Shown: piece after piece, positions 45,918 to 59,200 of the stretch
How positions within the stretch are numbered: the stretch's first letter is position 1
Layout: each line of letters opens with the position of its first letter
From: Anas platyrhynchos
Lineage: Eukaryota; Chordata; Aves; Anseriformes; Anatidae
Length of the DNA: 64,000 nucleotides
Direction of reading: 5' to 3'
Assembly: GCF_047663525.1 (NCBI RefSeq)
Contig: NC_092588.1
Location: 140,608,501-140,672,500 of the forward strand
Position numbers and translations under genes: made by a program
The notes under the pieces: generated by a model
Seen by the model: only the letters and a program-made list of their open reading frames with translations
Told to the model about the DNA's origin: nothing
Databases searched by the model: none

Positions 45918-45949
45918 AGCTCGGCTCGGCTCGGCTCGGCTCGGCTCGC
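45918..45949. repeat. (GGCTC)n pentamer repeat
   Basis: About six GGCTC units in a row within a CpG block. Confidence 0.85.
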
Positions 45950-47732
45950 ATTGTCTGGGCGCATTGTTGGGAGCTGCCAGCGGCACGGGTGGGTGCAGCG
46001 CTCGCCTTGCTGCCTATGGAGATGCGGGCAGCGCCCAGCGCCGAGCCAGAGCGCACCCTCCCCCGGAGCAACAGACACAAAGGAAGACCTCGTTCCTTTC
46101 AGCTGCCCAGAATAAATTAAGCTCCGGCTTTCAGTTTTGGACCGTCCCAAAAATATTTGTTATTTTTTTTTTCTCTCTCTCTCTCTTTTTTTTTTTTTTT
46201 TTTCTTTAATGGCACTGCACAAGCGCCGGCGGTTCCGCAGGAAACCAGAGGTGCAACCATCTGCGTGTGGTAAAAAAAGGCTCAGCCCCAACCAGCTGAT
46301 ATTTCCTGGTCCCATCCTGCAAGCCAACCCGAAATATTTTTGTCCTTTCCCAGTTTCTTTCTCCCTTTACGATTTTTTCTCCTGCCTTTGCCCAGCGCGG
46401 TGGCGACGCGCTGATCCCCACCAGCCAAACCCGCGCCGGGGCAAATGCCAGCCCCAGTGCCAGCGTCGTCCTCTTCGGTGAATAAAAAGGAGAATTCCCT
46501 TCTCTAGCGGGTCTGAAGAGCCCCGACGTCTCTGCCTTGCCCCCCCAGAACTAGTTTGCTCGCTAGGAAGGTCCCGCAAATGAACGCCGCTGCCCGAAGC
46601 CCGCAGCGGGGTCCCCGCAGCACCGCGGGACCCGAAGGCACCGTGCGGGGAGCAGGGAGGGGACCCCGCGGCCACGCTAAAGCCCAGCGGTGGCAAAGCC
46701 AACCCTGAACCGGCAAATGAAGCCATCCAGCCCAGCGATTCGAATATTTTACCTTTATATCTCAGACTGGGGTCTACCCCTCTTATCCGTAGGTGCTCAG
46801 GACGACACCCCGAGCTCAGCACGCCTTCGTGGGAGCACTTGATCATCGTACATCCCCTCCACTCGAGAACCTTTCCACGCGTAACCCCTCGCCCCCCCGC
46901 TTTCCGAAAGCCCAGCGCTCCGACCTCGGAGCCCCGGGGGAAACCCGAGGGGCGGGCGCGCTGCCTTCCCACCGAGCACACACAGGCGGACGAGCGGGGG
47001 CTGAAACCCTCACTTTTACCACCCCCGGCCCCGTGCTGAGAGCCTCCAGCAGCAGCAGCAGCACGCCCAAACGCTTCGCCCGGCGTTTCCCCAGCGGCAC
47101 CCGGCGGACGTCCCGTCGGGGCAGGGCGGGCGCGGGGGGGGTCCCACAGCCGCCAAGACGTGGGGTGAGCCAGGGAAGGGTCGGGGACCCCTCGCCCCTC
47201 AGTGTCAAGCCTCCCCCTTCACGCCCTCGCGGTGGAAAAGCGGTGAAATCCCTCTTTTCGGGAAATAAAGAGGCCGTCGGGGGGCTGCGGGCGCGGCTCC
47301 AGCCCCCGACGTGCCCCGCAGCGCCCCGGCAGACTCGCGTGGGGGCCGGCCTCTCCCACGAGTGGGTCCCAGACACTTGTTGCTTCGCGGCTCAGCAAGC
47401 CTTTGGGGAGACCCTAAGTCCCCAGAACCCCCGTGAATAGCTCTGCCCTTCCCCGGCTTTGGGAAAATGATTTTTCCCCGCATGGGTAATATTGGCCGCA
47501 TTTCCCAGCGAACCAAAGCCTGGGATTAAAGGGCGCCCAGCAGCGAGCGAGCACACGTTTATTTGGATAACTGTTCCCCGATCCCCTGCCCTCCTGTTTG
47601 TTTTTTAAGCCGACGTGTGGAGGAACACGACCGGCCGAAGGATGCGGCTCTGCTGCTGCTGAGCACCCCAGCAGCGCGCAGTGCGCTCTCCCCACTACGT
47701 CATTTCCATCAATGATTTTCCGTCCTCGGTAC

Positions 47733-47962
47733 TTTTTTTTTTTTTTTTTTTTTGCGAGAAGAGGTGACATTTCCGTAGACCGCATTTGCATGGTGTTTAT
47801 CCCTCATTATTATTATTAACCACGCGAGCAGCCTCCCGGTATCAAGCAACGAAATGTCGCAGCGAGTTTTGGAGGTGCTCCGGGTGCGTGTGCTTGCTCC
47901 GCTTACCCGAGCATCGGACTTAATTAGGCAGATAAATCAATTTATCTGAAATCGACACATCT

Positions 47963-48005
<43 letters not shown>

Positions 48006-48309
48006 TCTGGAAGCAATTCATCACCGTTTGTTTATTTATTTTATTTTATTTTTTTATTTAACTTAAGAACAGAAATAAGTATAAAGAAATGTGTTTAACA
48101 GCTGTTCCCCTCTCAAGTACACATGGTGATAATTTCCCAAAATATTTTCTGTGACAAACGACCTTCTCCCCGATCTGATTTAATTTGTCTCATTTATTTG
48201 AGAAGAGCACCGCATCGCCTTTTTTGTTTGTTTGCTCAAAGGGTGATTTTTTTTTCGCATTAAATCCTCCTGGAAACACGTGGCTCATTTCGGTGTACAA
48301 CCTTCTTCA

Positions 48310-48341
<32 letters not shown>
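47733..48341. repeat. cluster of three long poly-T runs
   Basis: T runs of 21 nt (47733-47753), 37 nt (47964-48000) and 29 nt (48313-48341) with AT-rich DNA between the last two. No retrocopy body was recognised beside them. Lengths are likely uncertain. Confidence 0.8.
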
Positions 48342-49255
48342 CAGCTGAGCTGAAAAATGGGGATTATTTACGCAAACCGGACCGATTTCTCAGACTTCTG
48401 CAAAGTTTTACGACGCGGTTGAAGTCATGACTCCCTTTCGGCTTTAAGCCCAAACTTTGCCCTGCCTGTCAAATAATGCCTCCGCGCAGGGCGAGGCGGC
48501 AGGTTCGGGCGATTCGCGGCTCTGCACAACAAAATTCCAGCCCGTGAAATCAGGAGGACGCTGCGAGGCAGGGGGTGGGTACAAAAAGGGACATTTTGCT
48601 TTGAGTCCTGCCTCTCGGTTCCCCTCGGAGCAGCCGGCTGGGGAGCGGGGCTCCCCGGGCACTTGGTTCACCAGCACCCAGCGCCCTGGGATCGCCCGCA
48701 AAAGAGAGCGGAGCGGGGTGCGGAGCCCGTCCCCATCCTCCTCCCCAGAGCCGGCGTCTCATTTTTTCCGCCTCGCCGTCCTCATCGGTTGCTCGGAGGG
48801 GCTGCAGGGTTAAATCCGCCCGGAGCTGTCCCCGTGCTCTGGCCGCAGGGCTGATACCCGGTGGCGAACCCGCAGCGGCGTGCGGGAATTGGAAGCCTGC
48901 GCCTGGGCGCTGCGGCGGAATGAGCCGCCTCTGAGCCAAAAAAAATAAAATATAAAAAAGAAAATCAAAATCCAAGCGCTGCCGTGGTGGGTTTTCCCGC
49001 AAGCAGCGGCTGTGCCCGGCCGAGGGCTCCCCCCGCGGGGTCGGGCGGTGCCCACGCGTGTCCCCAAGGTCCCTCCCCGGGGTCCCGCGGGCTCCTCGGC
49101 GTGGGGGGGCGCGGGGTCGAGCCCTTCCCGTCCCGCAGCCCCCCCACTGCAGCCCACGGGGCAGTGCGGGGGCTGCGCGGCCCCACGCGGGGCCCCGAGT
49201 CACGCGTGGGCCGCAGCGGCTGCGGGGATCCCCCGGGGAACCGCAGCGACGGCGT

Positions 49256-49280
49256 GGGGGGGGGGGGGGGGGGGGGGGGG
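49256..49280. repeat. poly-G run (25 nt)
   Basis: 25 consecutive G. Strong quadruplex potential and a classical place for assembly errors. Confidence 0.9.
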
Positions 49281-49416
49281 AATAAAAAAGGCTCCGCAGC
49301 GCGGCGGTGCCTCCCCTCTTACACTTTTCTTACTTTTTGTCCTCCGGGGGGGCGGCCCGGGGCGGCGGGAGGGTGATGGGGTCCCGCGGGCGCTGCCCTT
49401 CCCCTTGCTCATCCCA

Positions 49417-50075
49417 TCCCATCTGACCCCACACTAACCCTGTCCCCATCCCATCCCCATCCCATCCTCATCTCATCCCATTCCATCCCCGTCCTATCCC
49501 TGTCCCCATCTCATCCTATCCCCATCCCATCACCATCCTATCCCCGTCCCCATTCCCATCCTAATCCCAATCCCATCCCCTTCCCTATCCTAATCCCATT
49601 CCCCATCCTATACCCACCCCCATCCTCATCCCATCCTATGCCCATCCCATCCCCATCCTATCCCCATCCCCATTCCATCAACATCCCCATCCTAATCCTA
49701 TCCTCACCCCATTCCCACTACCAACCCCCATCCTATCCCATCCCCATCCCCTCCCCATCCCAATCCTATCCCTATCCCAAACCCTATCCCACCCCCATCC
49801 CCATCCCAAACCTTATCCCATTCCCATCCCAATCCCATCCCCTTCATTATCCCACCCCCATCCTGTTCTCATCCCATCCCATCCCCATCCCAAACCTTAT
49901 CCCATCCCCATCCCATCCCCATCCTTTTCTCAATATCCCAATTTCCCCTATCCCAAACCCGAGACCACCCCCATATCTCATCCTATCCCCATCCCATCCC
50001 CATCCCCATCCCCATCCCAAACCCTATCCAATCCCTATCCCACCCCCATCCCATCCCACCCCCCCCCCCCCCTCC
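49417..50075. repeat. CCCATC/CCTATC hexamer-type repeat upstream of SPAG6
   Basis: About 650 bp nearly free of G on the plus strand, built from CCCATC, CCCCATC and CCTATCC units, ending in a C run at 50060-50074. The minus strand reads GGGATG repeats with strong G-quadruplex potential; the plus strand could form i-motifs. It stops about 75 bp before the SPAG6 CRE. Open frames across it (for example 49638-50153) are artefacts. Confidence 0.9.
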
Positions 50076-50150
50076 CCCTATGGGTCTCCCCCCTCTCTCT
50101 CCCCCCCCCCCCGCCCAGGACCGGCTCGGAGCGGGGCGGGGCGGGCGCGC

Positions 50151-50158
50151 TGACGTCA
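50151..50158. promoter_or_regulatory. SPAG6: full palindromic CRE (TGACGTCA)
   Basis: TGACGTCA, 116 bp before the SPAG6 ATG. CREB/CREM family site; CREM drives many spermatid genes. Confidence 0.7.
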
Positions 50159-50211
50159 CGGGCGGCGGCGCTGAGGCCGCGCCCACCCCTCAGCCGCGCG
50201 GCTTCCGCCCG

Positions 50212-50225
50212 GTTGCCATGGAGAC
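50212..50225 (+). promoter_or_regulatory. SPAG6: RFX X-box
   Basis: GTTGCCATGGAGAC matches the X-box bound by RFX factors in ciliary gene promoters, 42 bp upstream of the SPAG6 ATG. The first half site is perfect; the second is the common AGAC variant. Confidence 0.75.
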
Positions 50226-50266
50226 GGGTACACAGCGCGGCCCTGCGCGCCCGCGGGGCCTCCGCC

Positions 50267-50291
50267 ATGAGCCAGCGGCAGGTGCTGCAAG
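50267..50291 (+). CDS. SPAG6: SPAG6 exon 1 coding part
   Basis: ATG plus eight codons and one base; donor GTAGGG. Encodes MSQRQVLQ. Confidence 0.93.
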
Positions 50292-53200
50292 GTAGGGCCG
50301 GGCCGGGGACGCGGGGACGCGGGGACACCGGGATGGGGACACGGGGCTCAGCCGCTCATCCGGCGCTCCCCCCGCAGTGTTCGAGCAGTACCAGCGCGCC
50401 CGGACCCAGTTCGTGCAGGCGGTGGCCGAGCTGTCCGCCAGGCCGCACAACGCCGACAGCCTGAGGAGCGCAGGTACCTGGGGGGCCGTGGGGGGCTGCG
50501 GGGGGCTGTGAGGGGCTGTGAGGGGCTGCGGGGGTCCATGGGGGGCTGTGAGGGGCCGTGAGGGGCTGTGGGGGCCCGACCCCCGCGGGCCGTGAGGGGC
50601 TGACCCCGGGTTCCCCCCCCCGGCCGTGCCCGCAGCCCCGCTTCTCCTCCGGCTTCCCCTCCGGTTCCCTCTATCCCAGCCCCTCGGAGGGGTTTCCGTG
50701 GTGTTCCGTGCGTTATAGTGCTGCCCCTGGGAGTTGTTCAGAGATTCCTGCGTGTTCCTCGCCGGCCGGGCTGCTCGGCTCGGCTCGGCACGGGCTCGCT
50801 TCTGCCGAGCCGGGGATGCTGCGGGACAGCGGCTGTGCCGTGCTGCTGGCAGCCCCGCTCCGCTTCCCCCAGGTCCCTGAGCTTAACCGAGGACAGAGGT
50901 GCTCCGAAGTTAATCACCTGCCAGGCACCGAGGCAGAGCGCTGTAAATCCATAGTTGCTTTGCCATATGGTGTCCACGAACTGGTTGTGTTTTGCTTCGT
51001 CCCGATTTTGTTTTCAGTGCCTGCCTCCCAGTGCTTGCGAAGCTCTCGGTCTAGCCCGAGAGACAAACAAACAACCAGAAAAAGAAAAGCAGTCGTGTAA
51101 ATACTTTCGGGTTTCGGGTGTTGTGATTGCAGCTCTGTTAAAATAGTTCTGCTGAAAATCGATCGCTTGCATACTTTGGTAAGGAAACATTTGCGTGGGT
51201 TATGGGAGTGACACGCTGCCACCAGGCCTTTTGGATTGCCTGGTGCTGCTTCTCGGTTTTGTTTGAATCTTTCAGTGAGATAATGCCACTGCTTTAATTT
51301 ATACAAATCATCCTCATTTACCAAAGCGACATCTTGGCCGTAGGAACAGATTGCATCGTATTTGTAAGAAGAGGTCCCTCTGTGGCCATTTACAGTTCTG
51401 GGTTTTGTCTGTTCGCAGACAGAGGTCCCATTCAGGCACAGTTCGTGCAGTTCGGTGTTTTAAAAACGGCAGAAAACTCCTATTTTAAGAGAGCAATCAA
51501 AGTGTCAAGCTAATTTTACTTCCGTTGTATTTCATGATCTTAAAATAATTGTCTGATGCAGTCTGGTGGGTAGCTTTGCTTTAGAACCGATGTGTTGCTC
51601 GTGCAGAGGAAATAATCGTTCTGAGGCCTGAAACTATTCCATGCACAGCCAGTGCTGGTCTGGGAGTTCACTTTGCAAGGATCAGGCTCTGGGGTCATGA
51701 TGTGGAAACGTGCCTTTGTGAGCCAAGAAGGATGGTGAGCAGCAGTCTGGTGCTGAGCTGCTTCCCTATGGGTTTTGAATAGATTTTCAGATGGTAGAAA
51801 AGAGGGGAAAGTCTGCAAATGTAGGGTTTCCTATAGCAATTAATTTGGGTGGCTGAGGCCCACAAATATTTTACCTTGTTCCCCCAACCTAAGCTTTTAA
51901 ACTTAGTTATGACGATATAATTAAAATCATAACTGTTGGTTTTGACCTTTTTGGGATGTGCTAGAAACAGGTTTCAAAACCTCCCTCTAAACGAAACGCG
52001 ATTAAGTGCTTTAAAAATGACTAATGCAAATATTTAGAGGCATTGCTATGTCTAGCAGGATAACTGGCATGCCTTTTGTGGTCTTGGTCCAGCGAGCTCT
52101 GTAGCAGTGGTTTGAGAAGGAAAGATGTCTGTCTACACACGCATCGCCGTATAAATCCATACGTAATAGGACTGGGGGGCTGATTTCATATTCTGGCAAA
52201 GAAAGTTAATTATTCCTTAGGGAGACGGCTGTTTTAAGAAGATGCAGAAAGTCTTTGCCTGCTGTCATTTTCCATTAGCTTCAGGAGTCGGGAGCGCTTG
52301 GTGGGGTTCTCCTGTTGGATCTCAGAGGCTGTTGGGGTTCAGCCTTTTCCCAGCTGAAGCAGAAGGCAAGATTTCAGCGACTTGAATTTGAACCAAATTA
52401 AGCCCTCAAAATGTGTTGAAGTGTATTCTTGTGTTACTGGCCTTGGTTTATATTCCTGGGTAGCCAAACTTGAGGCTGGAGACTGTGAAATGTCAGTGCT
52501 CAAGGAATAAAGCATTTGCTTCTATTTGAGAAGTAATTGTGGTAAATACTTCGTATCTTTTAAGTAGTAGTTTGAGATCATCTCGTTCTGCTCGGAGGTT
52601 TCTTTGGACATGAAGCTGACACTGTGCAAGACGGAAGCATGTTTAAAAAATGATTCGTCGCTACGCTGCAAGCCCTGCTTCCATGGCATGAAAGCAGGCA
52701 TGGTGCTGTTGTTGCAGATGAGGAGGCAGCATCAGAGGGAGCAAGTGGCCAGGGTGGGGGTGAAAGTTTCTCCTACGGGTTTGGCTGTTGAGAAATGTTG
52801 TGGCACCATTCCTGTGGTGTGCCCTCCATATAATCTGCGGGGGATGCTAGTGGGGAGGGAGCCAAGTGGAAAACCACCTCCTTCCAGTGCCTCTCTTCTG
52901 AGGCTGCTCTGTCTAACCAAGCTCTGGAGCTGCCTTTGCACTCACACCCCAGAGGTGGCTGTAACCAGGGAACCGCAGGCTGGCCCTGGGCTCCCTGGCA
53001 CGCTTCCAAAGCACTGGCTCTGCCTGTACAAGAATGTCCAGGAGGTTTTGTTCCTGGGAGCTCAGCAGCTTGCTTGTGACGGGGAAATGCAAGGAATGAT
53101 CAGAGAAATTCCTTTTTCGTTCCTGTTTGTTTTCAAACAGCTCTCGCTTCGTGCTGCTATGTTTTTGTTAACGTTGTTCCTTATGATTAAATACCTCTAT

Positions 53201-56200
53201 GAATAATGACTGCAAGATTTTTGTTTTGAATCCTTAATTAACGGATGTGTGGAAAAAAAAATCCCAAACTCCTAAACCTCTTCTGTTTGGTAAATGTAAG
53301 CTCCGAACAATGACAGATGCTTCATTTATCAAGTCTCATTTCTGGAGGACACCTGACTGATGGGAGAAGCTGCTGTGACAGTAGCAGCTGTAAACATCTT
53401 CTTTAGAAGCAAATCTATCCCTCTGGCAGCTACAGCCCATGGTGTTTGGTACTGTAATGCGTCATCAAGCCCCGTATCCTCTACTAGAAACCAACTGTTT
53501 TTACTTAGAGTGGCAGGTGAGCTTGAGCCCTCTTTCTTGCACTGAGATTCAGGCAGCTTTCGGTTTTGTAGAAAGCTTAGGAGAAAATCTGAGCTGGTTC
53601 CAGGATGTTTCTGCGACTGTAGTCACCGAGAGTCTCTGTCTGTTTCCTTCATCTGACTTGGGAAGTGCAGCATTTATGATTCAGTATTAATAAATGCATC
53701 GAAGTAAGACTTGCACAACTTCTGGATATTCATTTTTATGTTCTCCCGTAGTAAAAATTAAATATTTATTTATTAATTTTTGCGTTACAGCTGGTGGTGC
53801 TGGGGTCATTGCTTTTAATGTTTGTGTTTAAGGATGTGATTGGGATTAAGAAACAGTTTTAGTTCAGCCACTTTGAGTTTGACTCTTAAAGTAGTTCAAA
53901 GTCAGCCTTTCTTGGGGCTGATCACTCCTCAGCGTAACAGCTGGGGAAGGAATAGAGAAAAAAAAGTTTGGGATATGGACAAAGAAACTGGAAGCTGTGT
54001 GGTCTAGCAGCCTGCGTGGTGTTGTCCTGGGACTGCGTGTGCTGGCACCCTGCACACCTGGGAGTGCTTCTCATTTCTGCCAGGGTTTTGTTTTAACACC
54101 TCGAGCAGATTTCTTCCAGTTCTCTGTTCCTTGGCCTTACTTACTTGCTGGCCAGTCTCCAGAGCTCAGCGAGACAAGTTCCAGAGTGTCAGTGTGATGA
54201 TGGACACCACCTCAAACCCTTGTGGCATGGCAGGCTTCCTCCTTCTTCGTGGTCTTGTCCCTTTGCAGCTGAAGGGCCATGCCATGCAGGTTAGTTCTCA
54301 CCCAGCCCCAGAGCTCCTCCACTGGTCCCAGGTTTTAAATGCTGTGTTCCCCAAGCCTTGGAGTTGTTTTAGAAGCTTTTATTTTTATAAGTGGATATGC
54401 ATGGGTGGGCTCCACTGCCCCCACGTAGCCAGTTCCAACTCTTGGGCTCAAGCACCCTGTGTTGTGAAGGATGCACTTATCCTCCTTGTTGTTTTTTTTT
54501 TTGGTAAAAGTTTTCTTGAGCTTTAGTGAGAGGAGAAATAGAAGCATAGTGGGTGGGGAAGTAGAAGCATGCAGCGTGGGGAAGAAGGCAGAAGGCAAAC
54601 TTTGGAGTTGTAACGGGCCAAGTGAGGAGAGTGGCGTTCCCCAAAGCCTGGCGGTGCGGTTGTGCCTGGTGAGGGAAAGTACCAGAGAGATGACAAAGGA
54701 GGAGAAAGTAAACGTATCTGAGGCCAGGGGACTGCCTTTTGCTGTAAGTCAGTCAACTAAAAGCTCAACTGCTGCGGGATTCCCCCCCTCCTCTGCTCCT
54801 GGCCTGTCAGAGACTTGCAGGTAGGAAATTCAGCGAGAGAATTTGTCGGCAACTTCTTCACGGATGGCAATCAAGAAGCAGCAGCTCCTTGTGACCACCT
54901 TGGTTTTGGTGTGGCTGTGAAGAACTGTGTGGTGACCACTTACTAGCTCTTTGAGCAGTGTTTTCAGCAACTCAGCCCTCTTGAAACAGGATTAGTTCTG
55001 GTCCATCAATGCCGGAACAGCCAAATTAGCTTTTAAGGAGGAGAGACTTACTGCTGCTTGTTCCTTCAGAGTTCTCCAGCCCGGCTGCTGCACCCAACCT
55101 GCATCATGCTCCACCATCTGGCAACTGCTTGATGAATTACTCGGTTACCCAGAGTCTCTGTTACCCAACTGTATTCGTGTCCCCTTTGATATCTGAAGGA
55201 CTGCAGTTGTGTTGTGCAAAGACGGGTCCTTTCTCAGGGCGAGTCATGCTGGAGGAGTCGGTGCTTGAGATGTGCATCATGCATGGGCCATGGAAGGGAC
55301 TGTGCCAAGATGAGTGAGTACGAAAGCTCTTTCTCACCGTTCTGGGAAGCTTTCTTTCAAGTCCCCAGCTTAAACTTTGCTATTTCTAGGAAGGGATTGG
55401 TGCTGGGGTGAGACAGAAATAAGCTTGCGCTTCATTTCCTTGTCGAATCATCTGAATCAACGTCAGGAGTCCTGAAAACAAGGTGGTACAACGAGTGTTG
55501 GAGCATTAGTGTTAGCTCAGAGAATGTACAACTTAAAGGTCAGCATCTTCAAGATAAGAGTATGTCAGGAGATAATAGCAATGTAGATTTTTTTTTTTTT
55601 TCACATTTGCATTTTAAAATGGAAATAAATATTGTTTTTGAGGAAGGAGAATGGGGTAGAGGCGGCCATCTTCAGGTGCAAAAAAAAGAGAGAATTTGGA
55701 ACTCAGAGTGATGTTACTCTGACTTGTTTCAAGTTTCTGAAGTCCCTGACGTCAGGTTTCATGCAGGCTCTGCAGGAAGTAGGGAAGGAGAGTAGGTGGC
55801 TTCTGCCTGACTTTCAGGTATTTCCACCTCCCCCCCTTTCCCTCCCCCCAAAAAAAAAAGCCAAAATAACCGAAGTCTACTATTTCCAGAGTGATGACTG
55901 TTTGGCTACAGAAACTTGGAATGAAAAACCTTGGGATCTACCGCTGCCTTGAGCATGCTTTTTTTCTTTTTTTTTCTCCCCCCAGAGAGGCAGCAGCCAG
56001 CGCTTGCTTGCTAAAAGAAAGTGCATCAGGCCTGGGCACAACAGCTCCACTTGAGAAGTGTGCTAAGGGTGATTCAGCTGCTAAGTGTGTCATTCTTTGA
56101 AACAATTCTGAGTGGGAAACTGAGGATGGAAAGGGGAATCGGTCCTTGCCTGAGGTCAGTCAAGGTTGCGTGATGCAAGAGAGAATATTTGGCAGGAATT

Positions 56201-59200
56201 CTTTGTTACCCTGTTTCTGAGTTGCTCGTGGGAACTCTTCCAAAACAAATCTAGTCTAATGGTCTAAACGTCTTATTTTGTAGTTTACTTTGTGTTGCTG
56301 CCTTTGAATTAGACTTAATGGATTTCCTACTTCTGTCACGAGAGGCTCGTTTACGATAACCAAAGAGTTCTCCTAAAATTTTGTGCAGCAATATGCTGCT
56401 GTCGCTGCTCTGTATGGCTCTACATCAGAGGAAGCTGTTGGATGTTTCTTACCTACTTTACCTGAAAATGCTGACAGGAATGCTGGCTTGGACTTCTTTG
56501 GAGAAGAAAGTTAGACTTTGCTCTTCACAGGGCAGTCAAAATGAGCTCACCGAATGCAGCAGCTGTCTCAGGTGAGAGCAGCTGGTTGGGCGTAGGGCAG
56601 GAAAGCTTCCTTCTGTTGGGTGGGTTGATCCTTTCCAGCGCTGTCTTCAAAAGCTGTAGAAGGAAAGGTTGTCTTTGCTTTCTGTAGGTGTTTAAATGGA
56701 GACCCCATCTCTTGGAATTAACTCTTCTTCTAAGCGCTGTAGGGAGAAATACTCTGTTTACTGAGGATGTAAATATGAAAATTAAATAAATGAAAATCAT
56801 GAATGAAATGAAAACTGCTCAAGCATTCTGTCTTGCTGAGGAGTCAGATTGAGATGATGGATATCATCGTGATGCAGAGAAAGGAATTGGTTGCAGAGAA
56901 TGTGAGAAGTGGAGGTAGAAGCTTTTAATTATGCTCAGTGCCCAGGCATAATCTAGGTCTATATGATTCTCTCAATTCTCAGTTAATTTGATGTCAATGT
57001 ATGGCTTGTACAGCAACAAGAATTGATTTTTCTTTTTCTTGTTCCACCAAAGCTCCTGTCATAATGATTACTTGTTCACTGTCTTTTCTTTCATTCAGAC
57101 ATCACTTTGGGGAAAATACATTGTCCTGGAGAATCAGTACAGTTTCTCTTCCTTTCTAAATCTTTTTCATCCGTTCACTGCTCTATCAGCCTTGCTTTAG
57201 CATTTTGTGTATTTTCTTCCAGCAGTAACTCCCACTTTCATCTTTCACTTTTCAACTCTTCCCTCACCTTCAGTTGCATCAGCTGAAATAGTTTGTCATC
57301 TGAAATGTCATCATCAAGCTTTACGTGCTTTGTACCACAATGAAATGATCGGTGCTGGGCATGGCGAGGTGATGCTGCTTGGAAGCATTTTCAGGCTGAA
57401 GGCTTTTTAGCATGTTCTAAAAGTGAAGTCTGAATTAGCTCATCTTGAAAATACAAATCAGAGAAATCTCCTATTTAGAAAAAACTCAAAGCTCGTGTAC
57501 GTGTGAACTTTCTTGCATGGGGTTTTACGTTTTGCAGTGTTTAGGCATGCTGTGCAGGCTAGAAATACATCATGTTGTCTGGAGCTAGCTCGTGGGTTCC
57601 CCTGCTGTACATTCATTCTGGTCTGTTTAAATTTCACTGAATTTTGAGCCCGCCTTGGTGTGCCACCTTGGCTTTTTTTTAGGGGCAGAACACTCACTAC
57701 ATGCTGAGGTGTCCCTTCTTTCCCAACCACTTCTAATAGGCTCTTCAGTCTCTTTTTTTTTTTTTTTTTAATCAAGCTTTATTGATATCAAAAAGAAAAT
57801 CTTGGTTTTGTATCATCTCACCTTAAGGGCTCAAATGTACGACAAATGCAAATGTCAGTCCAAGCCTCCAGACTGGAGGCTTTTCAGTAAAGCAGGAACA
57901 GTGCAAAGAGCTGGAGCAGCATGAATTCCTGTTGGAATTTCAGCAGGTGTTTGACCATGGAGCTTATGTCAGAGGGAAGGACAAGAAAATACTTTCCTGT
58001 ACGGGAGGCAGGTGACTTTTAGAAGGTTACCTCACTGTAGATGATATATGGTGTTGGCAAATATTGCACACTTTTCTGTCTTTTTTTTTTTTAACTTTTA
58101 ATTTGTCCTATGATGTTCTTAGTCCATTTTAATATGAAGTGTAACTTACTATTGAGGCCATACCTGCCATTTGGAAGAGTTTGTGAGAAGGTATCAACAC
58201 AAAGGTCACAATCCTAAACAGTGCTTCCTGCAAAGTGCTGAATGTAGTCAAATTGGTCTTACAACACTGGAGGAGCCACCTTTGTCTGCTGCTGCCCAGG
58301 AGGCCTCTTTCAGGTACCACTGGTGTTGACAGGAAGGTGTGAGCAGGTACCAGCGAAACCACAGACCTATTTCCATAGTCTCTACATGTACATGTTGAAT
58401 TAATCGCTGCAGGGCCATTTTTGGTGTTCCTGTAGCGTTATTAAGATATCACAATTTCATTTCCCTTTTCTTGTGTGTCCCCATAAGACCTGTGGTGTTT
58501 TGTCTTGTGAACATCCTGAAGGCTGCACCCACCATGGCTGGGCAGCTTCTGGTTGTGGTGCTGACCTTCCCAGAACAAACTCGTCAGTGGTCAGCGTGGC
58601 CTCCACAGTTCCTTGTCTCTCCTGCTCTCCCTATCTCTTTCTTAAAGCCAGCAGTGGATTATTAGGTTTTCTTCTTGCTGGGAGTAATTTGGTTATAACT
58701 TAACATGAATGTTCCCCGTGAGAATTGCCCTGCTGCTCAATTACTTTTTTGGGGTCTTTTTTTAAGGGTGCCCTTCTATACAGAAGTATGCTCTGGGCAT
58801 GAATAACTTCCATCCCTTTCAACTATTCCTTGCTCTAAGCTTTTCCTTCTCAGTTCAACATCTTAGTGCCATCTGCCATTAGGCAGCGATCCTACTGTTG
58901 TGGGACTGTTGCACCAAGAGACCTTTGTTTGGCCCTCTTCCATGCTAAGCTAGGTAATTTTTATCTGACTCAAACAAATGTAGTGGAAAGAGCAAAGAAC
59001 GGAGGCAGCTCATACGGAAAGTTTTAACTGCAGCTCTGGTATTGGTGTCCTGGTATAGCACTTCTGCAGCCCCAGAGAGCATTGCTTTCTGGTTGAGCTA
59101 TGAAGCTCAGAAGTATTAATTCCTGCATCTGGCTGTTAGAGGGACCCTGCTTTCACAGCACTGCGACACAAGCAAGGTTCCCTTTAGCATTTGTCACCTT

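Larger units (their letters stand above)
41440..50100. other. BMI1-SPAG6 interval, CpG-rich, no supported gene
   Basis: About 8.6 kb with repeated CpG-dense blocks (roughly 42190-44900, 45200-46100, 46390-47420, 48440-49420) separated by homopolymers. Many open frames over 100 codons overlap on both strands; none shows a recognised domain, and they occur in GC-rich blocks where stops are rare. Promoter-like motifs are present at 44225-44242 and 45730-45744. It may host noncoding or minus-strand transcripts or shared enhancers. Confidence 0.6.
50101..50266 (+). promoter_or_regulatory. SPAG6: SPAG6 promoter and 5' leader
   Basis: GC-box-rich sequence (GGGGCGGGGCGGG at about 50132-50144), followed by a full CRE and an RFX X-box, then the ATG at 50267. 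No TATA box. CRE plus X-box is the pattern expected for a gene expressed in spermatids and ciliated cells. Confidence 0.75.

Noticed and set aside
49638-50153. 171-codon plus-strand frame of Pro/Ser/His/Ile repeats
   Set aside because: Direct translation of the CCCATC-type hexamer repeat.
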